64,000 nt of DNA from Blastocatellia bacterium AA13 (lineage in GTDB: Bacteria; Acidobacteriota; Blastocatellia; UBA7656). The DNA lies in contig QHVH01000002.1 of the NCBI GenBank assembly GCA_003222245.1, positions 124,001 to 188,000 of the forward strand, in the 5' to 3' direction. Of the stretch, positions 10,201 through 18,475 are shown piece after piece. Under the pieces are notes generated by a model. The model ran no database searches. It was not told where the DNA came from and saw only the letters and a program-made list of their open reading frames with translations. Position numbers and translations under genes: made by a program. Positions within the stretch are counted from its first letter, which is position 1, and each line of letters starts with the position of its first letter.

Positions 10201-10586
10201 ATAATACTCAGCGCAAAAAACGAAAGGTTCAATACTCTTGTCGCGGGCTGATAGACCAGAGGAAGGGCGGAAAAGAGGAAAGGAACGAGGAGCCCGTAGA
10301 TACCGATGCTCAATTCTAGAAGGGCATAAGCTCGGATTGGATGCTTGAGCTTACCGCTCCTGCGGCCGAGATAATAGCTGCCGGCTGCAAGGCCGCACAT
10401 GAATGATGTCAAAACAGTGCTGGCGGCAAACGAAGTCGCCCCAAAGACCAGCACCAGTTCTCGGACCCAGACTACTTGATAAATGAGTCCGCTTATTCCG
10501 GAGCCGAAGAAACACGCCAGCACAAACCAGGCCGTTCGGTTGCCCGAACGCCGTTTTTCAGAGCTGTCTACCCGTGTCAAATTCAA
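7203..10586 (-). CDS. Fused multi-pass membrane / spermidine synthase-like / TPR protein
   Basis: A 1127-aa fusion. Residues about 17-215 and 268-500 are two homologous multi-helix membrane blocks, each starting with a G-x-x-x-L-x-Y-x-V-x-W pattern (33-40 and 281-291). Residues about 535-730 are a spermidine synthase-like Rossmann domain with V-I-G-M-G-S-G-V-T-L-G (596-606) and D-V-I-V-S-E-P-S-N-P-W. True spermidine synthases have an Asp-rich catalytic loop at that last position, so polyamine synthesis is doubtful. Residues about 890-1127 are TPR repeats (L-G-E-I-K-M-A-M-G... Y-Y-L-S-K-A-Y-R-R-L). The arrangement suggests an inner-membrane methyl- or aminopropyl-transferase-like protein with a protein-binding tail. 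Its function is not established. Confidence 0.8.
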   Translation of the reverse strand: MNLTRVDSSEKRRSGNRTAWFVLACFFGSGISGLIYQVVWVRELVLVFGATSFAASTVLTSFMCGLAAGSYYLGRRSGKLKHPIRAYALLELSIGIYGLLVPFLFSALPLVYQPATRVLNLSFFALSIIRFVLASAVLILPTTLMGATLPVLASFYAARSSSIGLKVGALYSVNTFGAMVGAVFGGIALMPAAGMKASTEVAAAINIVLGLVAFSLRTPVVEENEQSMTRARSRRGKRESSIKLWRRLFRLRPSNAEHRGEGRGMTRAQKITILGAFAASGFVALSYEVIWSRILSLIIGSSVYAFSIMLATFLAGLAIGGSVSARIVDRLMRPLSVFAKIEIGIGVTSLAGAFLFNELPYAFIAISRSSAAPSFGLNLAFKFFVSALVMIVPTILLGALFPLVVRIVYGDAEHHTNPGEAVGQVYAVNTAGAIVGAFISGFVLVPWLGLIGSLRVCVALNFVIAFAVFYAISAKGTRKRSPVAAVCTFALLIVAVFIRPPWNIAVMSSAVYRYAPSMSKMSRAEFFDYFKRGGEGETVYYKEGVTATVAVQKQEGGRVLKVNGKPDASTAGDLPTQILIGSLPLLLRQRTDNVLVIGMGSGVTLGSVEQFPIQKVTCVELEPAVTEATQFFEDVNNRPLDDKRLRLVANDGRNFIDTSDEKFDVIVSEPSNPWLTGVANLFTREYFSRGAARLNDKGLFSQWLQIYEMPPEDVRTLVATFRSVFPNVYLFRGAQGDLMLLGSKQSFQIDASTISANLRDQKIAWDARRAGVGDAADLLSRFYLGPDEAAGFATNAQLNTDDNALIEFNAPRRVGISEDTVERNVKELLAAAEPADPFTPNGRSIAIGARPYVIGDLSRTRQAASFSNLLFFDPNPQSAGPADFLLDMAVGAIKRTDLGRAQQFIGYSQQIRQSARAESLLGEIKMAMGEDAVAVDHWDQALAIDPNHFYTLVNLGKYHLMKQDPGRAARYLDLAIKLEPDSARAHHLRGLAYQAVGQHANAAAEYRLALPDRDYVRSVKTYYLNFGTSLFAIGLYEEAAQMLTEYTKLAPSDADGYFQLGAAYEVLAEKSVDESMTLRAVEALRTSVNLRPGYAMAHYYLSKAYRRLERYDAAEDEFDQYERYLAR

Positions 10587-10798
10587 CCGGCCGCTCTTTA
10601 TTCTTAGAAGTTATTTACAGGAGCGCGGCCGCTCTGCCGAAACGGTTCGCGCATTATCAAACGCAAACTTGCCTCGATCATTCTCGCAGAGAGCAATCGG
10701 CGTTGTACAGAAGGAACGTGAGGGACTATCGCTCGATCAATCGCACGTGTGTGTAAAAACACCGCTGTTGAGCAGGACTACTGGTTAACTAGAGTCGG

Positions 10799-11302
10799 TT
10801 ATCCGCCGAAGATGCCTCGTGTCTTTCTTTTTTCTTGTATTTCGTTGGGCTCGCTCTCCACTTCTACGAGGGCCTTTCGTTCGACTGCTTCTTGAGACAT
10901 CCGGACCGCTCCGTTGAAGATCGCGCCTTCCTCGACGATGAGTATGGGTGTAAGCAAATCGCCGGCGACTCTTCCTGTACGATGAATCTCTACGCGCGAT
11001 CTCGCGGTGAGATCGCCTTCCAGATTTCCGTGAATCACACAGACGCCGATGTCTATTTCCGCTTTGACGGTTCCGAATTCACCGATGATCAAGGAGCCTC
11101 CTTCGGAGCTGATTTTGCCGGTCACCTTGCCTTCAATCTCCAGTCTGTCCGCGAAGGTAATGTTGCCGGAGACCTCGACCCCCTGGCCGATCAGTCCTTC
11201 GTCGGGAGCTCCTCCATTTGCCTTTCCAAGCCTTATCCCCATCATTTTCTCCAGCACGCGGGCTACTCCTCCAATACGTGCGCTTCTTTCTTGATTCACC
11301 AC
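10799..11302 (-). CDS. Bactofilin family cytoskeletal protein
   Basis: A 167-aa polymer-forming protein. The central region (about residues 33-130) is a right-handed beta-helix with repeating short strands: L-I-G-Q-G-V-E-V-S-G-N-I-T-F, L-E-I-E-G-K-V-T-G-K-I, L-I-I-G-E-F-G-T-V-K-A-E-I. Flanking ends are disordered, which is typical of bactofilins. Members form filaments that organise cell shape, envelope synthesis or chromosome segregation factors. It is on the same strand as, and 212 bp upstream of, the membrane spermidine-synthase-like gene. No M23 peptidase partner is adjacent. Confidence 0.9.
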   Translation of the reverse strand: MVNQERSARIGGVARVLEKMMGIRLGKANGGAPDEGLIGQGVEVSGNITFADRLEIEGKVTGKISSEGGSLIIGEFGTVKAEIDIGVCVIHGNLEGDLTARSRVEIHRTGRVAGDLLTPILIVEEGAIFNGAVRMSQEAVERKALVEVESEPNEIQEKRKTRGIFGG

Positions 11303-11398
11303 TCGAAACCTCGTGCCTTATAGATGAGGCAGGCTCATAAGTCAAGGTAGGCGGCGAACAGGTAAGCGGCGGGCCCGTGGGCTGACTTGCAGCCAGAC

Positions 11399-11436
11399 AC
11401 AATAAAGCGGGACTCACATTTTAATGAGCCCCGCTT
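11399..11436 (-). terminator. Rho-independent terminator after hsp20
   Basis: A 12-bp stem (11405-11416 with 11425-11436, one mismatch, 8-nt loop) read on the minus strand is followed by TTTATTGTG. It sits 26 nt after the hsp20 stop and ahead of the bactofilin gene, so it should isolate hsp20 as a single transcription unit. Confidence 0.75.
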
Positions 11437-11461
11437 GAAACCGCTATGGATGAGTCTTTTC

Positions 11462-11947
11462 TTACTTGACCGCAACCTCAATCTGCTTGGGTTTGGCTTC
11501 TTCTTTCTTGGGAAGCGTCAATTTCAGCATGCCGTCCTTGAACTCGGCCGCGATTGCCTCAATATTCACATTAGGCGGCAAAGTGAAGGACCTGAAGAAC
11601 TGGCCGTAGTTGCGCTCAACTCGATGATAGTTGTCGCGCTTCTCTTCGTTCTCGAGCCGCCTCTCGCCGTTGATCGTCAACACGTTCTTATCGAGGCTGA
11701 CCTTCACATCGTCCTTATTGATCTCAGGCAGTTCGGCCTTGATCAGATAAGCACCCTCATCTTCGTAAACGTCGACCGCCGGCGTCCATGCGCTCAAAGT
11801 TGATGTTTCGCGCTCTCGTGCGCCGAACGCGTCCGCCAGAACCCGGTTCATCCCGCGCTGAAAATCAAAGATGTCGCTAAAGGGATTGGTCGTCGCAAAC
11901 GTCGATGCGCTCGGTATTCTCGCCACTGAAACTCCTGTTCTAGCCAT
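11462..11947 (-). CDS. Hsp20/alpha-crystallin family small heat shock protein
   Basis: A 161-aa small heat-shock protein. An N-terminal arm of about 50 residues is followed by the alpha-crystallin domain (W-T-P-A-V-D-V-Y-E-D-E-G-A-Y-L-I-K-A-E-L-P near residues 53-73) with the family signature G-M-L-K-L-T-L-P. The short C-terminal tail carries an I-E-V segment like the I-x-I/V oligomerisation motif. It acts as an ATP-independent holdase for unfolding cytosolic proteins. A strong SD (AAGGAGGA) precedes the ATG. A consensus sigma-70 type promoter lies about 180 bp upstream and a terminator lies downstream. Confidence 0.95.
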   Translation of the reverse strand: MARTGVSVARIPSASTFATTNPFSDIFDFQRGMNRVLADAFGARERETSTLSAWTPAVDVYEDEGAYLIKAELPEINKDDVKVSLDKNVLTINGERRLENEEKRDNYHRVERNYGQFFRSFTLPPNVNIEAIAAEFKDGMLKLTLPKKEEAKPKQIEVAVK

Positions 11948-12126
11948 CTCACTATTCCTCCTTGATGTTTTTGATCTCGCTCAATTTCGTTGGAAACTCT
12001 TGTAGTTTCGATTCTCTTTCATCGAAGCCCCGTCGAAGACTTCGCTATGATTCCCACATCGTCTGATCTGTGCTTTATCAATTCTCGATCTCTTACGTCT
12101 CCCGGTCTTTCTCTATCACGCGTCAG

Positions 12127-12155
12127 AGTATAAAATCTGCGTGCATTACTGTCAA
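12127..12155 (-). promoter_or_regulatory. Consensus housekeeping promoter for hsp20
   Basis: On the minus strand, TTGACA (12150-12155) is followed after exactly 17 bp by TATACT (12127-12132). The predicted transcript would start near 12120, leaving an untranslated leader of about 170 nt before the hsp20 start codon. No CIRCE inverted repeat (HrcA site) was seen in 11948-12233. The remainder of this interval shows no gene. Confidence 0.7.
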
Positions 12156-12233
12156 GATTATTTTATGAATTTTCAGAAGAAAATTATCGATACATTGAAG
12201 AGATATGTTGTCGCGTGAGGTGGCGGCTCTGGG

Positions 12234-15005
12234 TTACGGTTGGAAGGTCTTGATTGTTAATGTGTTACCGTCGGTTTCAGCAGTGACGGCGCCGCTCTGG
12301 CCGGTTCTATATAACGTCACTCCCCGGCTCGAATAGCGCGAGAGTACCTCCTGGTGAGGATGTCCAAACCGACTGGGCTCACCAACCGACACTATAGCTA
12401 TGGCGGGGTTTACCGCGTCGAGGAAGGGATTGGAAGAAGAGGTTCGCGAACCATGATGCGGAACCTTCAGTAGATCTGCTTTTAAGATCGCGCCCGCCCG
12501 AACCATCGCGCTTTCGGCCGATTGCTCGACGTCGCCCGCCAACAGAATCGACTCACGGCCGTATGAAAGCCGCAGCACCAGCGAGTCATTGTTGCCATTT
12601 ATATGTTGACGAGCCTGTCCACCATCGGGCCATAAGACATCGACCTCAATGCCGTCGAGCACAAACCGGCGTCCGGCATCCAGTTTTCCAACCGGGACTT
12701 TCCGATCCTTTGCGGTCGCGGCCAATCTGAAATAATCCGAACCGCTCTCCGGAGAATCTCCGATCAGTAGTTCACCAACCTTGAAGTTCTGCAAGACCGC
12801 GAATAAACCGCCGACATGATCCTGGTGAGAGTGGGTAGCTAAAACATAGTCTATTTTTCTGAGCCCAAGCGACCATAGAAATCTCGAGACAACCGTCTCG
12901 CCGATGCGGCTGATCTGATGCGTTTCTAAGCCTTCGGAGCGATGTTCCAAACCGTCTGTCGCTGATCTTTCCGCCGCGGCCGGTGAATGAGGAAACGTGA
13001 TTTCGCCTCCGCCGTCCACAAGCATCGTGCGGCCTTGCGGAAATACGATGAGAGCGGAGTCTCCCTGACCGACGTCAAGAAAATATACCGTTAGCTTCCC
13101 GCGCGTGATCCCTTCAACAGGACGAATCACAACAATCCACATAAGTACGAAGGTGAGAGCCGACGCAAAAAAGAATTGCGTTCTTCGCCCGCCCGGGTTT
13201 AAGGCTTGCCGTTCTGCGGCCGAATCGCGCATTGAGGATTTCTTCGACGGTTTGTGCCGCTGTCCCAGGGGACGCCAGCCATCAAGGAGGGTTGAGAGCG
13301 ATATTAACGGAACGTAATAAATCGCATACGCTATGCGCTGCCATCCCTCATACTGCGGCGCCCTCCACGTTGACCATGAGTATGAGAGAAATGGAGTGAC
13401 CGAATTGACCAGCATGAATTTCGCGGCCGCACACAGAAGCGCGAAATGCGAGGCCAGCCACTCACTGAACGAGCCCGCAATTATCGCAGCGCATCCGAAA
13501 ACCATAAGGGCCGCGGTAAACAGGCCGGCAGTGACATTCAACAGAATTCCAATCGGGCTCACTCGATTGAAGTACAGGATCATCAATGGAGCGGTAGAAA
13601 TCTGAATTGCCGTAGACACGACTATGAGAAGCACGACCGCTCTCAGAAGCGATTGCACTCGACGCAGATTCAGGCATACCGCCGTGCGCGATTTGTGCAA
13701 ACGGTAGCGCACCGGCGCAACTGTCATATCGCGATCGAATTGCCGCTGATCCCAAAACATGGTTTCAGCGAGCCAGACGATCCATCGCGTCGCGCGGGGA
13801 GGATGCGGCGCGCGGGACGAAGGCCGCCAGCTCCCGATTTCCCTCAGCTTATCTATAAACGGGATTCCAAGAGCGACGATTCCAGCCACCGCCGCGAAGC
13901 TCAATTGAAAGCCCGGATCGGCAATTAGCCCAGGACTCCATACAAGCATGATGAAGGCCGCCATCGCGACGGTATTCAGCGAGGCCGCGCGACGAAACAA
14001 CAGTGGGCCTATCAAGCCTACGGAGATCATTGTCGTCGCCCTGACCACGGGAGGCGCCAGCCCGACCATAATCGCATACGCCCATAGGACTACAATCGAG
14101 AGCGCCACCCAAAGCGAATTCCCGCGGAGACGGCGCCATCCCAGCATAAGCCATGCAATGATGCCGACGTGCAGGCCGGCGACGACCAGCGTGTGAAATG
14201 TTCCGCCTTGCTTAAGACGCTGTGCCGTCTCATTGTCGATGAAGTTTCTGTTACCCGCGAGGACTGCCTTCAATACTCCGGCTAGACGCGGTTCAAACCG
14301 CGAATCGATGGAGTTCATCAGACCGGCTCTGAGCTTGTACAGCGGCTCGAGCAACAGGTTACGTTTTGCTCGCCCGAGATTCTCGATTAATGGCGGGCTC
14401 TTTATGACACCCGCGAGATCGTATCCTTCGCGTTCCAGGAACTCGTCGAAATCCGGAGAGCCGGGATTGTGATAGCTGCGGGGCGGACCGATTCGGGCTA
14501 CAACGCGAATCCGGTAGCCGTACTGAAGTCCAAGGCCGTCGATCTCTTCCTTCGCTCGCAAATCCGGAGTTGATATCGTGAGTTTCACGTTTCCAGTTGC
14601 GATGTGGGAATCTCTCGCTCTTTGGACGGATTCGATAGCAAGATCGAGATAGTAGGCGATCGGAGCAGGTTCAGGAGGATGAACCAGAACGCCGGTGATC
14701 TCGACTTGATCCTGATTACCGAACTCACCCGATTCGTAAATCTGTCTAATATTGGAAGCGCCTTTGCGACCGATCTCAGCGGAGGAGAGGGCCATCCCCG
14801 CGGTAGCGCTACAGATCAGGAGCCAGACCGTTAGCTCGCTCTTCTTCACGGCCATCGATATCGCAATAATGACGAAAATCGCAGTGAGCAGAATTGATAG
14901 CGTCGGAGGTAGATTGAAGACTCGATTGACGACGATCCCAGCCGCAAGCGCCGCAGCGAGGTAAATAAATGGTTGCCGCCGTGGTACGAGTTGGGACCTG
15001 CTCAT
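12234..15005 (-). CDS. comEC: ComEC/Rec2 family DNA internalisation protein
   Basis: A 923-aa polytopic membrane protein. Early helices and a DUF4131-like region (about residues 10-220) are followed by the competence-domain helices with the signature G-T-F-H-T-L-V-V-A-G-L-H-V-G (about 265-280). A C-terminal metallo-beta-lactamase-like domain (about 635-900) contains H-S-H-Q-D-H-V-G-G and, later, H-H-G-S. ComEC forms the inner-membrane channel for single-stranded DNA during natural transformation, and its C-terminal domain is proposed to degrade the non-transported strand. All canonical zinc-ligand motifs are visible, so it looks intact. No other com genes are adjacent. Confidence 0.93.
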   Translation of the reverse strand: MSRSQLVPRRQPFIYLAAALAAGIVVNRVFNLPPTLSILLTAIFVIIAISMAVKKSELTVWLLICSATAGMALSSAEIGRKGASNIRQIYESGEFGNQDQVEITGVLVHPPEPAPIAYYLDLAIESVQRARDSHIATGNVKLTISTPDLRAKEEIDGLGLQYGYRIRVVARIGPPRSYHNPGSPDFDEFLEREGYDLAGVIKSPPLIENLGRAKRNLLLEPLYKLRAGLMNSIDSRFEPRLAGVLKAVLAGNRNFIDNETAQRLKQGGTFHTLVVAGLHVGIIAWLMLGWRRLRGNSLWVALSIVVLWAYAIMVGLAPPVVRATTMISVGLIGPLLFRRAASLNTVAMAAFIMLVWSPGLIADPGFQLSFAAVAGIVALGIPFIDKLREIGSWRPSSRAPHPPRATRWIVWLAETMFWDQRQFDRDMTVAPVRYRLHKSRTAVCLNLRRVQSLLRAVVLLIVVSTAIQISTAPLMILYFNRVSPIGILLNVTAGLFTAALMVFGCAAIIAGSFSEWLASHFALLCAAAKFMLVNSVTPFLSYSWSTWRAPQYEGWQRIAYAIYYVPLISLSTLLDGWRPLGQRHKPSKKSSMRDSAAERQALNPGGRRTQFFFASALTFVLMWIVVIRPVEGITRGKLTVYFLDVGQGDSALIVFPQGRTMLVDGGGEITFPHSPAAAERSATDGLEHRSEGLETHQISRIGETVVSRFLWSLGLRKIDYVLATHSHQDHVGGLFAVLQNFKVGELLIGDSPESGSDYFRLAATAKDRKVPVGKLDAGRRFVLDGIEVDVLWPDGGQARQHINGNNDSLVLRLSYGRESILLAGDVEQSAESAMVRAGAILKADLLKVPHHGSRTSSSNPFLDAVNPAIAIVSVGEPSRFGHPHQEVLSRYSSRGVTLYRTGQSGAVTAETDGNTLTIKTFQP

Positions 15006-15119
15006 TCCAGGCTAAGGGACGCAATCAGTCAAGTAAAAACTTATGCGGAATTGAAGTTCCGCGGCTTGATGGCCGCAAGTTGACAATCGTCGGCGCTGCG
15101 TTTAATGATCTACCTGCTT

Positions 15120-15491
15120 ATGAGCGAGCGCCGTCCGGAAGATCTTCATCAAAGTGTCATTGAATTCGCCAGAGCTGTCGACGCTCCTGAAGATTCGTTT
15201 CTCTTGAAACGCCTTTCACTCGGGGACGCCGAAGGACTCCAATCAATAATTGACGGTATCACTCTTGCGCTCATCAGTTTTTGTTATCACCGCCATCCTC
15301 GAGGTGAAAACGTCCACGAGGTTATGGAGCTTCTCGAGTCAGCGGCTCCGGGATCAAAAGATGCCCTCGATCTCGAGCAGCGTGCTGATGATGCCGCGGC
15401 GCTCCAGATCCCTTTTGTCGTGACGATCAACAGATTGGTTGAAGAGTATTACCACTTAAGGCAGTCGCTCGAAGCGAGGCTGGCCTCATAA
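15120..15491 (+). CDS. Hypothetical protein, helical
   Basis: A 123-aa protein if started at the ATG at 15120 (M-S-E-R-R-P-E-D-L-H-Q). I do not recognise a family. The sequence is acidic and mainly helical (A-V-D-A-P-E-D-S-F-L-L-K-R-L, D-L-E-Q-R-A-D-D-A-A-A-L), with no signal peptide or membrane span, so it is probably cytoplasmic. A TTGACA at 15080-15085 with TAATGA 17 bp further would put the transcript start almost at the ATG, so a very short leader is possible. It converges with the next gene, with 11 bp between them. Confidence 0.65.
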   Translation: MSERRPEDLHQSVIEFARAVDAPEDSFLLKRLSLGDAEGLQSIIDGITLALISFCYHRHPRGENVHEVMELLESAAPGSKDALDLEQRADDAAALQIPFVVTINRLVEEYYHLRQSLEARLAS

Positions 15492-15502
15492 GCTCTCACC
15501 GT

Positions 15503-15883
15503 TCAAAACAGGTCGTCATCTTCATCCGAAGCGTGGCGCGGTCCTTTAGACTTGCCATCTTTGACTTCGTTTGATATTTCGGCCCGCCTTTCTTTTGCCA
15601 GCTTCATGATCATCGAAAGGTGCTTTCTGGCGCGGCGAGCGGCGGCCTTATTGCCTTTCTGATTGAATACCATATTCTCGGCCGCAAAGCGCCCGACCTC
15701 CACAAGCAACATCCCGGTGGTCGTGCCTTGCGAACGCCGGTCGAATAACCTTCGATCGTCGCCGGTGCGCCGCTCGGAAACTCCCGTAGGCGGGCCGAGG
15801 TCTTCTTTGCGCCGCTCTTCTCTGCGCCGCTCGTCTGCTCTGCGATCAGTCCCATTCCAGTCGGAAGAGTGTTCGTCTGCCAT
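15503..15883 (-). CDS. Hypothetical charged protein
   Basis: A 126-aa protein with a strongly charged N-terminal half: repeated R/E/D clusters such as D-R-R-A-D-E-R-R-R-E-E-R-R-K-E-D and R-R-T-G-D-D-R-R. A more ordered middle follows (G-M-L-L-V-E-V-G-R-F-A-A-E-N-M-V-F), and it ends with an acidic tail D-E-D-D-D-L-F. The N-terminus is probably disordered and could bind nucleic acid or membranes, but this is inference. No family is recognised. It lies downstream of recN on the same strand. Confidence 0.6.
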   Translation of the reverse strand: MADEHSSDWNGTDRRADERRREERRKEDLGPPTGVSERRTGDDRRLFDRRSQGTTTGMLLVEVGRFAAENMVFNQKGNKAAARRARKHLSMIMKLAKERRAEISNEVKDGKSKGPRHASDEDDDLF

Positions 15884-16136
15884 CGCTCGCTCCGTCTAAA
15901 GATTATTTCCTGCGCCTGTCCGTCAGGCGACAAAAAGCAGGGCCGCGGAAAAACAGGTTTCCGGCGAGTACCTCTAGTAATCTGAGTAGACTCAGAAGTA
16001 ATGGTAACTCGCCGCACGCGTAGTCTAACACAGCGCCCGGAGGTTTCAAGCGGCTTATTTGGCCGCATATGGAGCGCGGTCCCTCAGCCTGGCTCAGTAG
16101 CGCTGATGCGGCCGTCCAATGTCTCAGCCGGGAGTC

Positions 16137-17819
16137 TCAGCCCGTCTTTAGCATCTCGCGCGCGTGCTTGCGCGCGACCTCGGTTATGTCGGCGCCGGTC
16201 AGCATGCGGGCTATCTCTTCTACACGCGATTTGCGATCAAGGTTTTCGACTGAAACCTCGGTTCGACCCCTCGTCGCCTCTTTTCGAACTAGCAGATGGG
16301 AATCCGCAAATCGGGCGATCTGGGCTTGATGGGTGACGCATAAGACCTGATTAGAATCCGAAAGCCTCTTGAGCTTCGCCCCGACGGCTTCCGAGACCCG
16401 TCCGCCGATACCCGAGTCCACCTCATCGAAAACTATGGTCCGCGGGAAGGCGGTAGCGTTGGCGACTGTTTTCAGAACCAGCATCAAGCGTGAAGCCTCC
16501 CCGCCTGAAGCCACCTTGGCCAGCGGTTTTACTGGTTCCCCTGGATTCGCTGAGAAAAAGAACTCGATATGATCGATTCCGCGACTGGTGAAGTAGTCGG
16601 CATCGGAGCTCGCCTCGCCTCGCAGCTCTATATTGATCCTGAAGCGCGCGTTTTCCATCGCGACTTCACCCAGGCTCTTCTCGACTTCGCGCTCGAATTT
16701 TTTCGCGGCTCGAACTCGGTACTGATGAAGCTCGGTCGCGGCCTCAAAATATTCGCCGCGAGCGGCTTCCAGCTCGGCGGCAAGCCGGCGCTCTCTTTCA
16801 TCCGAGCGCTCGATCTGCGCGAGGCGTTCCTGCGATCCGGCCAGATGCTCCAGGGCGGCGGGGATCGTTCCGCCGTACTTGCGCTTCAGCCTTGATAATT
16901 CCGCTAAGCGGTCTTCGACTTCCGCCAGACGCGAAGGCGAGAGCTCCAGACTGCCCGAAAACTCGCGCAGTGAATAAGCCAGATCCTCAAGCACGGCCCG
17001 AGCGGAATCGAGCGATTCCGCGTAGCTTTTGAACGAAGATTCGTATTGAGCAAGCTCTTCGATTCTGCGCGCCGCTTGACCGACCCGAGCCATTGCGGAA
17101 TCGTCGGCTTCGTAGCTCAGAGCAAACGCCTCGGAACACAACGTAGACAGCTTTTCTATGTTGGTAAGACGGCGGCGCTCTTCTTCGAGTCTTTCTTCCT
17201 CACCGGCCTCAAGCCCAGCACGCTCGAGCTCCGCCGTCTGAAATTTGAGCAGATCTAATAGCTGAAATCGCTCGGACTCTTCGCGGCGAACCTCTTCCAG
17301 ATCGCGCTTGATCACATCCCAGCGCTTATACAGCAGCGCGACTTTTTCACGCTGAGACTCAAGCTCCGCATGAGCATCCAGCAGGTTCCCGTGTGTGACC
17401 GGATCGAAGAGGGTTTGCTGATCACCCTGACCGTGAATGTCGACCAGGAAAGGCCTCAGCTCTCGTAACAGGCCCTGGGTGGCAAGCTGGTTGTTGATAA
17501 ACGTTTTGTTTCGGCCTTCGGTCGAAATTTCGCGACGGACAATAAGCTCGGGCCCTTCCCTTTCGATTCCTGCTCGCGACAACACTTCGTCGAGGTCCGG
17601 CGATGGATCGAAAAAAAAGAGCCCTTCGATTGTGGATTTGGATTCGCCGGCCTTGATCATATCCGAGTTGGAGCGGCCGCCGATCAGTACCCCTAACGCG
17701 TCGACGATGATCGACTTGCCCGAACCGGTTTCGCCCGTAAGAAGATTCAGACCGCGGTCAAACTCGACGCGCAGCTCTTCGATCAAAGCGAAGTTCGTGA
17801 TGCTTAGCAGCGAAAGCAT
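16137..17819 (-). CDS. recN: DNA repair protein RecN
   Basis: A 560-aa SMC-like ATPase of normal RecN length. The Walker A motif G-E-T-G-S-G-K-S is at residues 29-36. A long coiled-coil-rich centre follows (about 150-400), then the ABC signature V-A-S-G-G-E-A-S-R-L-M-L, the Walker B F-D-E-V-D-S-G-I-G-G, and a C-terminal T-H-Q-A-Q-I-A. RecN tethers DNA at double-strand breaks for RecA-dependent repair. It lies 41 bp downstream of gmhB on the same strand, so the two may be cotranscribed although functionally unrelated. No LexA-type operator was identified. Confidence 0.96.
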   Translation of the reverse strand: MLSLLSITNFALIEELRVEFDRGLNLLTGETGSGKSIIVDALGVLIGGRSNSDMIKAGESKSTIEGLFFFDPSPDLDEVLSRAGIEREGPELIVRREISTEGRNKTFINNQLATQGLLRELRPFLVDIHGQGDQQTLFDPVTHGNLLDAHAELESQREKVALLYKRWDVIKRDLEEVRREESERFQLLDLLKFQTAELERAGLEAGEEERLEEERRRLTNIEKLSTLCSEAFALSYEADDSAMARVGQAARRIEELAQYESSFKSYAESLDSARAVLEDLAYSLREFSGSLELSPSRLAEVEDRLAELSRLKRKYGGTIPAALEHLAGSQERLAQIERSDERERRLAAELEAARGEYFEAATELHQYRVRAAKKFEREVEKSLGEVAMENARFRINIELRGEASSDADYFTSRGIDHIEFFFSANPGEPVKPLAKVASGGEASRLMLVLKTVANATAFPRTIVFDEVDSGIGGRVSEAVGAKLKRLSDSNQVLCVTHQAQIARFADSHLLVRKEATRGRTEVSVENLDRKSRVEEIARMLTGADITEVARKHAREMLKTG

Positions 17820-17860
17820 GATTTCAGCGGTCAGATGTTAGAAGGCAGGGGCGTTCTCGA

Positions 17861-18451
17861 TCAAGGAATTTGCAATGAGCGGCGGAGCGCAAGAATTTCC
17901 GAAACGGCCTGCCCGACGTTCTCCGCGATGATTGACGGCCGAAAGCTTCCGGCTGTTAGCCGCGAAAGAGTTCCGCGACCGTAGCCTGTCAGCACGAGAA
18001 CAGCAGTCGCTCCGGCGTTACAAGCCAGCTCCATATCGCTCAGCTTATCACCGATAACAAAAGATGAAGCGAGATCGATTGCATGTTCATCGGCAGCCTT
18101 ATGCAACAGCCCCGGCTTCGGTTTGCGGCAATCGCAGTCTATGCCATAAGGCGAATCGCTGAATCTCGGATGATGAGGACAATAGTAAATCGCATCTATG
18201 GTCGCTCCCGCACCGCCGAGTTCATCGATCAGACGCTGATGGACGGCGGTCAGATCGGTTTCGGTGTGGAAACCTCTTGCGACGCCTGACTGATTCGTTA
18301 CAACTATGGCCTTCATCCCTGATTCATTCACCGCGCGCACGGCCGCGGCAGCCCATGGATAAAGGTCTATGTCGTCTGGACGCGCTATGTAGCCGATGTC
18401 TTCGTTGATTGTGCCGTCGCGATCAAAGAATACGGCCGATTGGTTGTTCAT
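17861..18451 (-). CDS. gmhB: D-glycero-D-manno-heptose-1,7-bisphosphate 7-phosphatase (HAD-IIIA)
   Basis: A 196-aa HAD phosphatase. Motif I is F-F-D-R-D-G-T-I-N with nucleophile Asp10 and acid/base Asp12. V-T-N-Q-S-G is motif II. The zinc loop C-P-H-H...C-D-C-R-K-P-K-P-G is the diagnostic insert of GmhB/HisB-N phosphatases, and I-G-D-K-L-S-D-M is motif IV. GmhB makes heptose-1-phosphate for the ADP-heptose precursor of LPS inner core, supporting a diderm host. Other heptose genes are not in the window. The ATG at 18451 fits the family start. Confidence 0.9.
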   Translation of the reverse strand: MNNQSAVFFDRDGTINEDIGYIARPDDIDLYPWAAAAVRAVNESGMKAIVVTNQSGVARGFHTETDLTAVHQRLIDELGGAGATIDAIYYCPHHPRFSDSPYGIDCDCRKPKPGLLHKAADEHAIDLASSFVIGDKLSDMELACNAGATAVLVLTGYGRGTLSRLTAGSFRPSIIAENVGQAVSEILALRRSLQIP

Positions 18452-18475
18452 AATCGCAAGTCGGATCGACCGACC

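Noticed and set aside
11948-12120. CIRCE operator or ROSE thermometer in the hsp20 leader
   Set aside because: The CIRCE inverted repeat is absent and I could not find a convincing pairing with the ribosome-binding site by eye.
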